Below are positions 33,083-44,025 of a stretch of 64,000 nucleotides of DNA, one piece after another; positions within the stretch are counted from its first letter, which is position 1, and each line of letters begins with the position of its first letter. The notes beneath the pieces were generated by a model. It saw only the letters and a list, made by a program, of their open reading frames with translations, was not told where the DNA came from and did no database searches. Made by a program: the position numbers and the translations under genes. The stretch is from the NCBI RefSeq assembly GCF_036850765.1, contig NC_089495.1, positions 206,758,347-206,822,346 on the forward strand, in the 5' to 3' direction. The DNA is from Saccopteryx bilineata. Taxonomy: Eukaryota > Chordata > Mammalia > Chiroptera > Emballonuridae.

Positions 33083-33900
33083 CCTTGCTGTATTACAAAA
33101 CCCAGAATCAAATCAGAACACCAACAGTTTTTCTAGCCAGCCCTCGTTAATTATTCATGTCTAGTGTCTCGTAAGAAGGAAATTTTAATAGGTCCCATCG
33201 GACATGAAAATGCTGCCTGCGGTCTGGAGCCTTCTCTACGACTCTGTGCTGATTGACTAAGATGCAGGCGTTGAGGGGTAGACGGGGAGGGGGGAGAACC
33301 AGGGGTGCACTTAAGGTAAAGCTTGCTAAGCCTGGCTAGGAGGCTTACCTCTTGCCTCTAGGACTCAGATGTCTTAGATAATCACCTCGAAGGGGAAAAG
33401 AAGAGAGAAAACCAGTAATGAGTCAGTAAAAGGGCAGAGAGAAACGGGAGGAAAAAGCCAATCCTTGCGCCCGTGTAGGGGCTTTCAAAGCCCGCGTGCA
33501 AGGCGAACGGAAGAGATCCCGGGCCGTCGTGTGACAGTCACAGCGGCCTTGCAGGGCACGCTTACCCTGCAGAAGGCAGAAGGCCGACCTCGGCCCACAG
33601 GTGATGACATTCACTCCTCAGAGCCCCCTCCCTGCTCTGAGACCCTGGAGGGTGATGTCATCCACTCCCGGCCCAGAGGTGGCGTGTGAAATCAAGCCTT
33701 TCTGGATGCTGACCACTGAGAACTCTGGTGGCTTCTGCCAGGTGATGGACCGTAGAGGGAGCATCCTAGTCTGCATAGAAACGGCATCAGGGTGGAACGC
33801 AGAAGCAGCTAGAGATTTCTTCATAAACTACCGAGGGGAAAGCTGCAACAGGCAAGGCCACACTCAGATAACTTGGTCGGGGAATTAGGGTTCTATGTTT
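32831..33900. other. Gene-free interval with TG microsatellite
   Basis: TG repeat at 33043-33080. No exon recognised elsewhere. Confidence 0.45.
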
Positions 33901-34264
33901 GTTTGTATTTTTCCGAAGCTGGAAACGGGGAGGCAGTCAGACAGACTCCCGCATGCGCCCGACCGGGATCCACCCAGCATGCCCACCAGGGGGCGATGCT
34001 CTGCCCATCCAGGGCATTGCTCTGTTGCAACCAGAGCCATTCTAGCGCCTGAGGCAGAGGCCACGGAGCCATCCTCAGCACCCGGGCCAACTTTGCTCCA
34101 ATGGAGCCTCGGCTGCGGGAGGGGAAGAGAGAGACAGAGAGGAAGGAGAGGGGGAGGGGTGGAGAAGCAGATGGGCGCTTCTCCTGTGTGCCCTGGCCGG
34201 GAATCGAACCTGGGACTCCTGCACGCCAGGCCAACGCTCTACCACTGAGCCAACCAGCCAGGGC
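33901..34264 (-). mobile_element. Group A SINE
   Basis: Reverse-strand copy with intact reverse B box and body. It has a short 'GTTTGTTTGTATTTTT' tail at the left and a head end 'CCAGCCAGGGC' at the right. Flanks 'TTCTATG' and 'CTCTATT' suggest a short TSD. Confidence 0.92.
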
Positions 34265-35294
34265 CTCTATTTTTTTTTTAAAGGACAAAGTCATATATAT
34301 ATAATTGTACAGGAAAATCAGCTACCTACTCATACATATAAGTATGAAATGTGTGTGAGCAGTAAGTACCCTTGCTGTGTGTGTGCCACTGGCCACCTGG
34401 TAAACCCTCCCACGGGTAGCTGGGCAGGGTTCCTACCTTCAGGGCTGGGGAGGCAGTGTTTTCCTGGGTGGAGTCAGTGATTTGGGAAGATGAATAGGAA
34501 AGAGCCTCTGGGGCCAACGCTAAAGCCCTCAGACAGAGCTTGGTCCCTCGGATGACGGGGAATGGACAGGGAAGGGCTTGTCGGGGCTCATTTTTTCTAA
34601 CCCGGCTCACGATAGCATCTTACAAGGTGTGGCAGCAACAAAAACTATGACTTGTAGCATGAAAGGGCTGTCACCTACACACACACACTCACACACACAC
34701 ACACACACATCCCCACCCGTGTTTCTCAGAGAGGCATGGCTCCTTCCTTCGGGACCTGGACCGTTTTCAGAGCGGAGGGCCCATGGCTAGCCCTCCCCGC
34801 CCCTCCCGGAGACACCCCTCTATGACTGAGACCCCTGCAGCCAGGGCCCGGCTTGGGAGAGGTGAGCAGGGCCCTTAACCGGACAGCTTGGGGATAACAG
34901 AGACCAAAAGGCTGTGGGTGCGTCACCCTTGACTCATCGCCTGCTCACTGGGGCTGCTGGGGACGGCGGCCGGGGCTGGAAGGCGCGCCCTGCACCTCCT
35001 GTGACGGGCTCTGTGACCCTCAGCCTTTGCTTCCTCCGTGGCGACGTGTCTCAGGAGAATCCCGCACCATTCCGACATGGAGCAATCGCAGAGTGACGCG
35101 CTGTCAGGATGAATGGGCGCTCGGGGACCACCCGCCCTCACCAAGCCTCTCATTGAAGCTCCTGTCGATGGGCAGCGGTGGCTTCAGGCACGCCACAGAG
35201 CTGGTCAGATGTGGTCGCAAGACAGGGGTGGCTGTAGGAGCACCCCGCACCCCGCCTTTTCTTCTGAGAAGCTATAGGCTTTCTTTTCTTTCTT
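34265..35294. other. Gene-free interval
   Basis: CA-rich simple sequence at about 34677-34710. No exon recognised. Confidence 0.45.
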
Positions 35295-35319
35295 TCTATT
35301 TATTCATTTACTTTTTTTG

Positions 35320-35358
<39 letters not shown>

Positions 35359-35618
35359 CTGGGAGAGAGGTGAGAAGCATCAATTCGTACTTGCATCACT
35401 GTAGTTGTTCATTGATGGCGTCTCGTATGTGCCTTGACTGGGGAGCCCCAACCGAGCCAGTGGTCCCTTTGCTCAAGCCCTCGACCTTGGGCTCAAGCCA
35501 GTGACCTTGGGATCCTGTCCATGAGCCCGCGCTCAAGCCGGTGACCTCAGGGTTCCAAGCCTGGGTCCTCAGCGTCCCAGGTCGACACTCTATCCACTGC
35601 GCCACCAACAGTCAGGCT
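35295..35618 (-). mobile_element. Group B SINE
   Basis: Reverse-strand copy with a GA run at about 35322-35354, 'AGAAGCATCAATTCGTAC', and the reversed head 'CCACTGCGCCACCAACAGTC'. The B box is decayed. Confidence 0.88.
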
Positions 35619-35774
35619 AGAGTTGTTTTCTTAAAACAAACAAACAAACAAACATTGAATGTTATATCTTCACTTGACAGAGAGATGGAAGGAGGGCGGG
35701 GAGTACCCTCTGAGAGGCTGTGCCGATTTAGATTTCTGAGCGCCCCTCTCACCTCACGTCCAGCTGAGAGAGGA

Positions 35775-36640
35775 TATGTCAGGGGGTCCCCATGACACCC
35801 CCCCCCCGGGTTCGGTCATTTGCCGGAAGGACTCGCGGGACTCAGCATATAGATGGATCTTGACTAAGGTCTATCACAGGGAAAGAATACGGAGCAGAAT
35901 TGGCGCAGGTATGTTCCGGAAGCACAAGGTATGTTCTGACTCAGGCAGAAACCCGAATCGCGTTCTGATTAGGGGGGGACGGCGAGGGATGTTTATGAGA
36001 AAGGGGAATAATTCATACAATTGGAAGGAAGGAAGGAAGGAAGTTCTATGGGTGTTAGTCAGCCGAGGAAGGAATTTCTAAAGACACAGGTAAGCAAGAA
36101 GAGTGATGAGTGCTAATTCTAAAGAATGTCTGTATTTTCCAGTTTGGTTGTCACAGCAAACCGTTGTTTGGAAGACAGGGCCGCTTTCGACCCAGTCGGA
36201 AGGTGACGTTGTTCACGTCTGACGTCCCAGGGATCGAAGGCGGGCCAGGCAGCGCCTCTGGGGCGGCAGCTGCAAGCAGCGCGGCTCCTCTGTTAGCTTT
36301 TAGGAAGGGAAAAGGTAGGTGGGGTGGAGCCCAGAGAAACCAGGAGGGAGCGTGTCTCCAAGAGTCCTCTCCCAGTGGAGTCACACAGGATGCGCTCAAT
36401 TTCCCAGCCAGGGTTGTGACAGCCCGTGTCACACACTGCCGCCCAGGGGAGTTCAGGAGAGACGTTAGCGCTTAAGGTTTTTATTGGGGGCTGGTCACAT
36501 ACACCCACATTCCGGGCTTCCTGGAAGGAATTTCCTGCCAATGAGGTAAACGGGACTATTTGTCATCAGAAGTCCTAGAGTCACATTTCTCACAGGTCTC
36601 CTCTCTCCGTGAAAGGTCCTAAGGTACCGCCAACCCATTG
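35775..36640 (-). repeat. Probable decayed ERV LTR fragments, reverse
   Basis: 'GGGGGTCCCCATGACACCC' followed by 'CCGGGTTCGGTCATTTGCC' and, further right, 'AAGGTTTTTATTGGGGGCTG' resemble the reverse of an ancient ERVL-class LTR (reverse polyadenylation region and terminal G/C tracts). Interrupted by GGAA repeats at about 36023-36040. The family is not named and boundaries are approximate. Confidence 0.35.
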
Positions 36641-36659
36641 TGTCAAAAGCTGAAGTCAT

Positions 36660-37345
36660 TGTCCCCCCCGCCCCCCCCCGTATTCTGTCCCTCGTTCTTG
36701 TGTACGCTCTATTACCCCCCCGCTCCCCCCCCGTATTCTGTCCCTAGTTCTTGTGTACGCTCTATTACCCCCACCCCCCCTGTATTCTGTCCCTCGTTCT
36801 TGTGTACGCTCTATTACCCCCCGCCCCCCCGTATTCTGTCCCTAGTTCTTGTGTACGCTCTATTACCCCCCGCCCCCCCGTATTCTGTCCCTAGTTCTTG
36901 TGTACGCTCTATTACCCCCCACCCCCCCCGTATTCTGTCCCTCGTTCTGTGTACACTCTATTACCCCCCACCACCCCCGTATTCTGTCCCTAGTTCTTGT
37001 GTACGCTCTATTACCCCCCACCCCACCCCGTATTCTGTCCCTCGTTCTGTGTACACTCTATTACCCCCCACCCACCCCCGTATTCTGTCCCTCCTTCTTG
37101 TGTACACTCTATTACCCCCCCGCCCCGCCCCCCCGTATTCTGTCCCTCCTTCTTGTGTACGCTCTATTACCCCCCACCCCCCCCGTATTCTGTCCCTCCT
37201 TCTTGTGTACGCTCTATTACCCCCCCGCCCCCCGCATTCTGTCCCTCCTTCTTGTGTACACTCTATTACCCCCCACCCCCCCGTATTCTGTCCCTAGTTC
37301 TTGTGTACATTCTATTACCCCCCCCGCCCCCCTTATTCTTAACTT
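36660..37345 (+). repeat. C-rich minisatellite, 14 units of about 50 bp
   Basis: The word 'TATTCTGTCCCT' or its variants starts at 36681, 36734, 36783, 36832, 36881, 36931, 36980, 37031, 37081, 37136, 37186, 37235, 37284 and 37334. Each unit is 'TATTCTGTCCCT', then 'TCTTGTGTACGCTCTATTA', then a C-rich linker of variable length. Unit length varies between 49 and 55 because of the linker. The two ORFs of 219 and 284 codons across it are repeat artefacts. Confidence 0.97.
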
Positions 37346-37689
37346 CAACCTCCGTTCTGTGCTCCACAACGGACAAGCGCCAAGTCTCACGGTGTTGACT
37401 GCTCGAATGTCCCTCAGATGCCTTCCTCTCTCCCGTGGCCACTCACTTCCCTGGTCCGAGTTCCTCGCCTGCTACGAGGGTCGTCACTTTCACTGGGTCC
37501 TTCTCGAAAACCACTCTTGTCCCCCCCCTTGTTTTTTCTCCAGCCTCCACCCAGGATGTACCGCTGCCAGCCCTTGTGGGTTTTTCTCTTCCTTAAGAAC
37601 TAAATTTTCCCCACTTTTTTTTCTTTTCTTTTTTTTTTTTTTTTTTTTGGTCTTGAGTCAGTTTAAGACTCACTCAACGATCATCTGTT

Positions 37690-38100
37690 ATTTGAAAATG
37701 TAATGCGGGCACACAGTAAAAATTCAAATCGTACCGAAGAGCAGGTCACGAAAAATATAACTTCTCCCGCTTGGGGTCCCCAGTGTGCTTCCCCAGAGGC
37801 ACGACAGTCTGTCCTGTACCTTTCTGGAAGGTTCCTCTGCCTGAAAAGTGGGGAAACACAGAAGTTTCTACACCTCTCCAGAAAAAGAGGAAGACATTGT
37901 TCGCACGGCTCCACACTTGTTTTTTTTTTTGTTTTTTGGGTTGTTTTTTTTTCCTTTTCTTCCACTTACTACATTACCTCAGAGAGCTTTTCTGGTCTGT
38001 ATGTGCTGAGCTCTCCGCATATTTTTTTTTAAGTACCTGAGTATGCTATTCCACGAGTGTGATTTATCTAACCAGTGTTCTCTTGATGAATTTTTAAGGT
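37690..38100 (-). repeat. L1M-like fragment, reverse
   Basis: 'AGTAAAAATTCAAATCG', 'CAGTGTGCTTCCCCAGAGG' and 'GTTCCTCTGCC' then 'TTTATCTAACCAGTGTTC' follow a reverse L1 3' order. Diverged, with T-rich interruptions. Confidence 0.5.
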
Positions 38101-38286
38101 GTTTCTGGGATCTCATGCCTCTGAAGAGCTGTCTTTGAAGACAGAGATCTATGGTGCCCGTCCCCTGGCTCAGGCGCATTCCAGCTGGGCGTGCGGGAGG
38201 CAGACAGGACTGCACGGCTTCCCTTGTAGAAAAATGATCATGGGACCGGTGATGAAAATTTTTCATATTAAAACAATGCACTTCTC

Positions 38287-38614
38287 TGCCTGACTGGGCG
38301 ATGGCGCAGTGGATAGAACGTCGGACTGGGATGCGGAAGACCCAGGTTCGAGACCCCGAGGTCGCCAGTCTGAGCACGGGCTCACCTGGTTTGAGCAAAG
38401 CTCGCCAGCTTGGACCCAAGGTCGCTGGCTCAAGCAAGGAGTCACTCAGTCTGCTGAAGGCCCGCGGCCAAGGCACATATGAGAAAGCAATCAATGAACA
38501 ACTAAGGTGTTGCAACGAAAAACTGATGATTGATGCTTCTCATCTCTCTTTGTTCCTGCCTATCTGTCCCTGTCTATCCCTCTCTCTGTCTCTGTAAAAA
38601 AAAACAACAACAAC
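38287..38614 (+). mobile_element. Group B SINE, left half of a SINE dimer
   Basis: Head 'GCCTGACTGGGCGATGGCG' and B box 'GGTTCGAGACC', with the 'AACTGATGATTGATGC' body and a tail of A then CAA repeats. It has no TSD of its own on the right. The left TSD, 'AAAACAATGCACTTCTC' (38270-38286), recurs only after the following group C SINE. Confidence 0.95.
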
Positions 38615-38617
38615 AAT

Positions 38618-38851
38618 GGCCTGACCTGTGGTGGCACAGTGGATAAAGCGTCGACCTGGAAATGCTGAGGTTGCCGGTTTGAAACCCTGGGCTTGCCTGG
38701 TCAAGGCACATAGGGAGTTGATGCTTCCAGCTCCTCCCCCTTCTCTCTCTCTGTCTCTCCTCTCTCTCTCTCTGTCTCTCCCTCTCCTCTCTAAAAAAAA
38801 AAAAAAATAATAATAATAAAATAACCTTTAAAGAAAAACCAAAAAAATCCC
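38618..38851 (+). mobile_element. Group C SINE, right half of a SINE dimer
   Basis: Head 'GGCCTGACCTGTGGTGGCAC' with B box 'GGTTTGAAACC', a TC-rich stretch and a TAA-rich tail. It is followed by the 17-bp duplicate 'AAAACAATGCACTTCTC' at 38852-38868 that pairs with 38270-38286. Confidence 0.95.
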
Positions 38852-38999
38852 AAAACAATGCACTTCTCCTATGGGATAAAATATAAAATCCTCGTGGATT
38901 TTACAGCTGGTGGCCAAGAACTGCAAAAGGAATTTGCGAAGCTTCCTTCGAACTACCCTCCCAGACTCCCCGAATGGCTTATATTGTTTCTGGGTTTTT

Positions 39000-39043
39000 T
39001 TTTTTAATTCTTTTTTAAATTTTATTTATTCATTTTACAGAGA

Positions 39044-39089
<46 letters not shown>

Positions 39090-39204
39090 GAGCAGGAAGC
39101 ATCAACTTCCATATGTGCCTTGACCAGGTGAGCCCAGGGTTTTGAACCGGCGACCTCAGCATTCCAGGTTGACGCCTTATCCACTGCGCCACCACAGGTC
39201 AGGC
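39000..39204 (-). mobile_element. Group C SINE
   Basis: Reverse-strand copy: T-rich tail, GA run (39043-39090), reverse B box 'GTTTTGAACC' and reversed head ending 'CCACCACAGGTCAGGC'. Confidence 0.9.
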
Positions 39205-39364
39205 TCAGGTTGTTGTTTCTTCTCCCCTGCCAAAAGGATCTTCCGAAAAAGGTCCGAGGACCCAAGTCCACAGGGTGCCATCAGGACTTCCTGGTGTAGG
39301 TTTGAGAGTTCTCACAGTTTTTAACTCTGGTGGCTCTTCCCCCTCACCCACCCTGGAGTCTGTG

Positions 39365-39365
<1 letters not shown>

Positions 39366-39399
<34 letters not shown>
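39366..39399. repeat. (AC)n microsatellite
   Basis: A perfect AC run of about 34 bases. Confidence 0.95.
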
Positions 39400-39400
<1 letters not shown>

Positions 39401-39487
39401 CCACTTGCTGTGCCCTATTCCCTGAGCCCGGAAGGTTTCTGTCCCTCCGTATACTGATCGTCATCGCTAGAACAGGCAGCCCAGCTT

Positions 39488-39752
39488 GGTGCTGAAAAGC
39501 ATGGGAGCTGGGGCCCAGAATACCTGGTTTTAAATCCTGACTCAGCCATGTTCTTCGCTCTGTGACCTTGGGCAAGTCACCTAACCTGTCTGAGCTTCAC
39601 GGGCGGGCTTCATTTGTAAATGCAGATACTAAAGGTACCCGGTAAGATTGTTGTGAGGTTTAAGTGGGTGAATATATATATGTAAAGTGCTTTAGAAGAG
39701 TATTTGCTACATGCTAAGCATTATTAAAGGTATTATTATTATTTCTTTTATT
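39488..39752 (+). repeat. MIR SINE, near full length
   Basis: The best-preserved MIR of the window: 'GCATGGGAGCTGGGGCCCAG', 'TGTGACCTTGGGCAAGTCAC', 'TGTTGTGAGGTTTAAGTGGG' and 'GTAAAGTGCTTTAGAAGAG', ending near 'TATTATTATTATT'. Confidence 0.88.
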
Positions 39753-40853
39753 CCCTATTCTCCCAGGTCCCTTCTTCCTAGTGCTCAACACATTATTCTG
39801 CACTTCCTTTCCCCGCCCTGTAGGCGGTGCTGTCACCGAGAAAGGGAGCCCTGCCTTAGATATCTTTCTGTCTGCTCAACACCGAGTGGATGACCTGGCA
39901 GGGTGGGATGGACGTTCACTGGACAAGAGTGACCATGCTCATCATAATGGCCTGAATTCTTCTTTCTTTCCTCCTGTCCCTGTCCTGGCCGCTTGTCTCT
40001 GCATTCCATTTGTTTAACCCTGTCTTCAGTGGGGTTTGTAAGCGAGAACTTTCCTGTAGAAATCACCACCATTTCCATTAAAACCAGTTTCTCGAGCCCT
40101 AGGCACCCCGAGGGGACATTCTCCAAGAAAACAGGTTCCGCAGGCCAAGAGGTCTGAGAAGCTGTAGGTTACACGGAGTCAGCCAGTGTTCCTGCTGGGA
40201 CTTCCCAGAGCCCTGACCAGGCTCACTCATACCCCAGGGCGCGGTGGGGAGGGTGATGAGGAGAGGGAGCAACGTGAGCGGAGTTCCCCCTCTTATCTAG
40301 CCAGAGGGCCTTTTTCTCAAAAAGTGAACAACGTCTAGTAGTGGGACTAGTTCTGTGGAATGTATGTCGTGGAGGAAAAAACCGCGTGGAACAGCCTCTT
40401 GTCTTGACCAGCCGGGGACTTGGGAACGCCACCATGATGGTGCCCCTTCGTCACCATGCCTGGTTTCCGCTGCCTAAAACCCTCACCAAAGCACAACGGT
40501 GCTACGGCCTCAGTAACCATTCGGGAAAGATGCACTGAGTTTCTGCCACGCGCACTGACCCTGACCCTGGAGAACACAGGATCCTTGACCTGGAGGAGCT
40601 AACCCGGGGGGCTCAGAACAGAGAGGCCTCTTCCGTGAGGTGAGAGGAGTGCCCTCTGCTGGCTGGACAGGGACTTGGGCGCATGAGACCCGCCCCCCCC
40701 TTCGGGTCCAAGCTTCCCCATGCCCGCAGGAGGGAGGTGGGGAGGTCCAAGTCTAGGCAGGGGTAATTAGAAGTAAATTTTTTTTTTCTTTTACATTAGT
40801 TGGAGGCAGACTGAAAGCAGTCTTTTCCCACTTCCCGGCAGCGCGTCTGGGCT
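39753..40853. other. Gene-free interval
   Basis: No exon or repeat recognised. Confidence 0.45.
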
Positions 40854-40953
40854 GAGACGGCCCACTGTCGGCACCGGAGAAGCAGAATCAGACGAGTACC
40901 CCGGAGACGGCCCACTGTCGGCACCGGAGAAGCAGAGACAGACGAGTGCCCCG
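40854..40953. repeat. 50-bp direct tandem duplication
   Basis: Units 40854-40903 and 40904-40953 begin 'GAGACGGCCCACTGTCGGCA' and differ at only a few positions. The duplication ends 10 bp before the mariner-type MITE. Confidence 0.95.
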
Positions 40954-40963
40954 GAAGGATTGA

Positions 40964-41213
40964 TACTGCTCACAAAAATTAGGGGACATTTCAAAATGAA
41001 TATGAAGTGATTAAAAAAAAAAAAAGAAGCATTAGATTTTTAAAAAATTAAACAGCATCAGAAGAGCAAACCACAAATCAAAGAAAGTTGTTCAATTATG
41101 CAAATGAGATGCAAAACCAACTTTTATTTCATTGGTGAACATGCACTATCCAAAAGGCTGAAAGTACCGGAGTATCTGCACGCTCCCTGATCCCCTAATT
41201 TTTGTGAGCAGTG
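40964..41213. mobile_element. 250-bp mariner-type MITE
   Basis: The left end 'TACTGCTCACAAAAATTAGG' and the reverse of the right end 'CACTGCTCACAAAAATTAGG' are TIRs of more than 20 bp with one mismatch. TA follows the right end (41214-41215), and GA, a likely mutated TA, precedes the left. No ORF. A Tc1/mariner non-autonomous element. Confidence 0.9.
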
Positions 41214-41267
41214 TATTTCAAGGGGCTGCCTGGTTGGGGGGGGGGTCTTAAACTTGTTCGGGCTGTC

Positions 41268-41639
41268 GCCCTGGCCGGTTGGCTCAGTGGTAGAGCGTCA
41301 GCCTGGCGTGCGGGAGTCCCAGGTTCAATTCCCGGCCAGGGCACACAGGAGAGGCGCCCATCTGCTTCTCCACCCCTCCCCCTCTCCTTCCTCTCTGTCT
41401 CTCTCTTCCCCTTCCGCAGCCGAGGCTCCATTGGAGCAAAGATGGCCCGGGCGCTGGGGATGGCTCTGGTCGCGGCAGAGCGACGCCCCGGAGGGGCAGA
41501 GCATCGCCCCCTGGTGGGCAGAGCGGTGCCCCCTGGTGGGCTTGCCGGGTGGATCCCTGTCGGGCGCATGCGAGAGTCTGACTGTCTCTCCCCGTTTCCA
41601 GCTTCAGAAAAATACAAAAAAAAAAAAAAAAAAAAAAAG
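41268..41639 (+). mobile_element. Group A SINE
   Basis: Intact A box and body with B box 'GGTTCAATTCC', and about 21 A at the tail. TSDs 'CTTGTTCGGGCTGTC' (41253-41267) and 'CTTGTTCGGGCCGTC' (41640-41654) differ at one base. Confidence 0.96.
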
Positions 41640-41699
41640 CTTGTTCGGGCCGTCATAGATTTCCCACTTTCATTTTCCTATCAATGGCCTCAGATCATG

Positions 41700-41900
41700 T
41701 ATGATCATGTATGTAGGTGTGTGTGTATGTATATACACTTAAAAATCCATAAATATTGTAATTATGTTATATATACACTGCTATCGATGCCATATATACA
41801 ACATAGAGAACATAAATATATAACAAATGTAATATATGAATATGTATAATGGGTAGCTATATAATATACCTATATACTATAATAATATGTGACTATGTCT
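41700..41900. repeat. AT-rich low-complexity segment
   Basis: Dense TATA/ATAT words (for example 'TATATAATATACC') without a simple repeat unit. Confidence 0.7.
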
Positions 41901-41934
41901 ATAATCTGTCTTATTGCGCCCACCTGTGACCACT

Positions 41935-42260
41935 CTCGGCGCAGCCGCGGTGGCCCGCAGTGCGCACCAGTCAGAGCAGGGCACACTTTAGAAGCCAGAG
42001 GGCCCCGCTGCGGTTTGCCCGCCCAGCAATCGCTGCTGGGAGGAAGATGACCCCAGGCCCGGGAGGGACCGGGAGGGAGCGCAGCGCCTTCCGCGTGTGG
42101 GCCGGTTTGCAGTACTGCGGTTCCCGGAGTTTCCACGTCAGCGCTGAGCAAGCAGGAATGTAACGTGCGCAGCCCAGGAGACTGAAATCTGACACCCACT
42201 CTCGCTCAAGGCTCCGCAGCAGCGCCCCGCCTGCCCGCGCAGATCCATCCATCCATCCGG
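41935..42260. promoter_or_regulatory. CpG-enriched patch
   Basis: Clusters of CpG such as 'GCGCAGCCGCGG' and 'GGAGCGCAGCGCC' directly follow the AT-rich segment. Possible small CpG island, with no recognisable promoter motif or exon. Confidence 0.3.
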
Positions 42261-42969
42261 GGCCAGGGCACGCTCCCCAAAAACAGATGCTGCTCCTTTC
42301 TCTCCCCCATCCCCCCTCTGCTTTCTGAATGAAGCCCCCCCCGCACCCCGCAAACCAGTGAACCCCCTGGGCGTTCTGTCACCTGCTCCAGCCTGCCTGT
42401 CTCAACCTCCCCTCGGGCGCTCCCTCCTCCCTCTGACCGTCTGTCCGAGCTCCTGGGGCCTGCGCCAGCGAGAACATGCCCCATGCCCTCCCCACCCTGG
42501 CGTGTTTGCTTGCACCTTTCTTGCCCTGGCCTCTGTTTGCTGAAACTCGATGACTTTCTTTCAAGTCCTGTGAACCGGTTGGGCTTGGGTTCAGCGGTAA
42601 GAGAAGTTCTGCTCCACTGGCTGATCACAGTGGGGATTAGTTTATCCCAGGGAACAAGTGCAGGGCGGGCAGTCTAGGGGCCGGTACTGCGTGGCTCGGT
42701 CCTGGATGCCTTCCAGGAACCAGGGTCCTCCCGTCCTCCCCGCACCACCTGCCTCCGCTGCAGCTGGTGGTCCAAGCATTGCCCCAGGGCCTGGCAGGAA
42801 GGAGAGAGAGGTCGCGGAGAGAGGTTGCTCTGAGAAGAAGCCTGCTCGTGTCTCACTGAACAGACAGCAGTCACCTAGCCATCCCGAGATGCCGGGGAGT
42901 CCTGCAAGCTTTGTCCACTTTCTGGCCTCCGAGCGCCAGCTAGCAAGGAGCTGGAATGGGTGTCGATCT

Positions 42970-43130
42970 TTTATTTATTAATTTTTTTTGAGAGGGGCGG
43001 GGAGAAGCATCAACTCATTATTCCACTTACTGTGCTATTGGTTGCTTCTCACATGTGCCCTGACCCGGGCTCCAACCAACAACCCCGGGGGGCATGAACC
43101 AGCGACCTCAGCACACAGGCCAGGGCACCG
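42970..43130 (-). mobile_element. Old group D SINE fragment
   Basis: 'GAGAAGCATCAACTCATTA', 'GTGCCCTGACCCGGGCTCC' and 'CACAGGCCAGGGC' are the diverged reverse of a Ves-like SINE. Confidence 0.65.
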
Positions 43131-43235
43131 ATTTAACCCATTTTAAATATTACCTCCTCCCTGAAGCCTTTGCCCAGCCTCGTCTTCAGCTTCCTTTGCT
43201 TTTAATCCAACAGGGGAAAGCTTTTTCGAGAGTGC
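43131..43235 (+). repeat. L2 fragment
   Basis: 'TATTACCTCCTCCCTGAAGC' and 'CTTTGCCCAGCC' match the L2 'TCACCTCCTC...GGCCTTCCC' segment. Confidence 0.5.
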
Positions 43236-43476
43236 TCACCTTGTGCCTTGTCTCACTGCCTGCTTGTCTCACCGTCCCTGTGGGATGGTGATAAACCTCA
43301 GGGTGACGAGCGAGGATGCACTTCACATCCTGTCCTCCCCGCCGCTTGCTTCTTTCAGATCAATCTGTGATCCCCGCTGCCCCCCCCCCCCCCGTGTGTC
43401 CAACCTCCTTCTCTCCCTCTCCTAACTGGCGCATGACGGGCATCCCAGGAGCGGGTGTCCATCAAAACCGAGCTGA

Positions 43477-43824
43477 GGCCCTGGCCAGTTGGCTCAATGG
43501 TAGAGCGTTGCCCTGGCGTGCAGGAGTCCTGGGTTCGATTCCCGGCCAGGGCACACAGGAGACGTGCCCATCTGCTTCTCCACCCCTCCCCCTCTCCTTC
43601 TTCTCTGTCTCTCTCTTCCCCTCCCGCAGCCGAGGCCCCATTGGAGCAAAGTTGGCCCGGGCGCTGGGGATGGCTCCTTGGCCTCTGCCCCAGGCGCTGG
43701 AGTGGCTCTGGTCACAACAGAGCATCGCACCCTGCTGGGCGTGCCGGGTGGATCCCAGTCAGGCGCATGCGGGAGTCTGTCTGACTGCCTCCCCGTTTCC
43801 AACTTCAGAAAAAAAAGAAAAAAG
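43477..43824 (+). mobile_element. Group A SINE, short body
   Basis: Head 'GGCCCTGGCCAGTTGGCTCA' with B box 'GGTTCGATTCC'. One of the repeated 'CCCCTGGTGGGC' units of the body is missing, so it is about 55 bp shorter than other copies. Identical 12-bp TSDs 'AAACCGAGCTGA' at 43465-43476 and 43825-43836. Confidence 0.95.
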
Positions 43825-43854
43825 AAACCGAGCTGAATTCAGAGGCACAGCAAT

Positions 43855-44025
43855 GCGCTCCTCGGAAAGGCGTTGGATTAAGAGGCCTGACTCTGATCCC
43901 TGGTGTTACTGTGTGGTTTTTGTATGAGACACGTGGCCTCCATGCACCTCCGTTCCCCGACCTGCACCAGGAAGGGACCGGATTAGATGGGCTCCCAGTT
44001 TCCCCTCCGGCTTTAAGAACGTGAT
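43855..44025 (+). repeat. MIR-related fragment
   Basis: 'GGCGTTGGATTAAGAGGCC', 'CCGACCTGCACCAGGAAGG' and 'GGATTAGATGGGCTCCC' resemble the MIR 3' variant 'GGATTAGATGATCTC'. Confidence 0.6.

Noticed and set aside
36660..37345. Regular repeat array resembling a CRISPR array
   Set aside because: Units are contiguous with C-run linkers rather than unique spacers, and the genome is mammalian. It is a minisatellite.
36638..37703. 219- and 284-codon ORFs with repeated 'LYYPPPP' motifs
   Set aside because: They lie on the minisatellite and cross between frames as the unit length changes. No start context or homology supports a protein.
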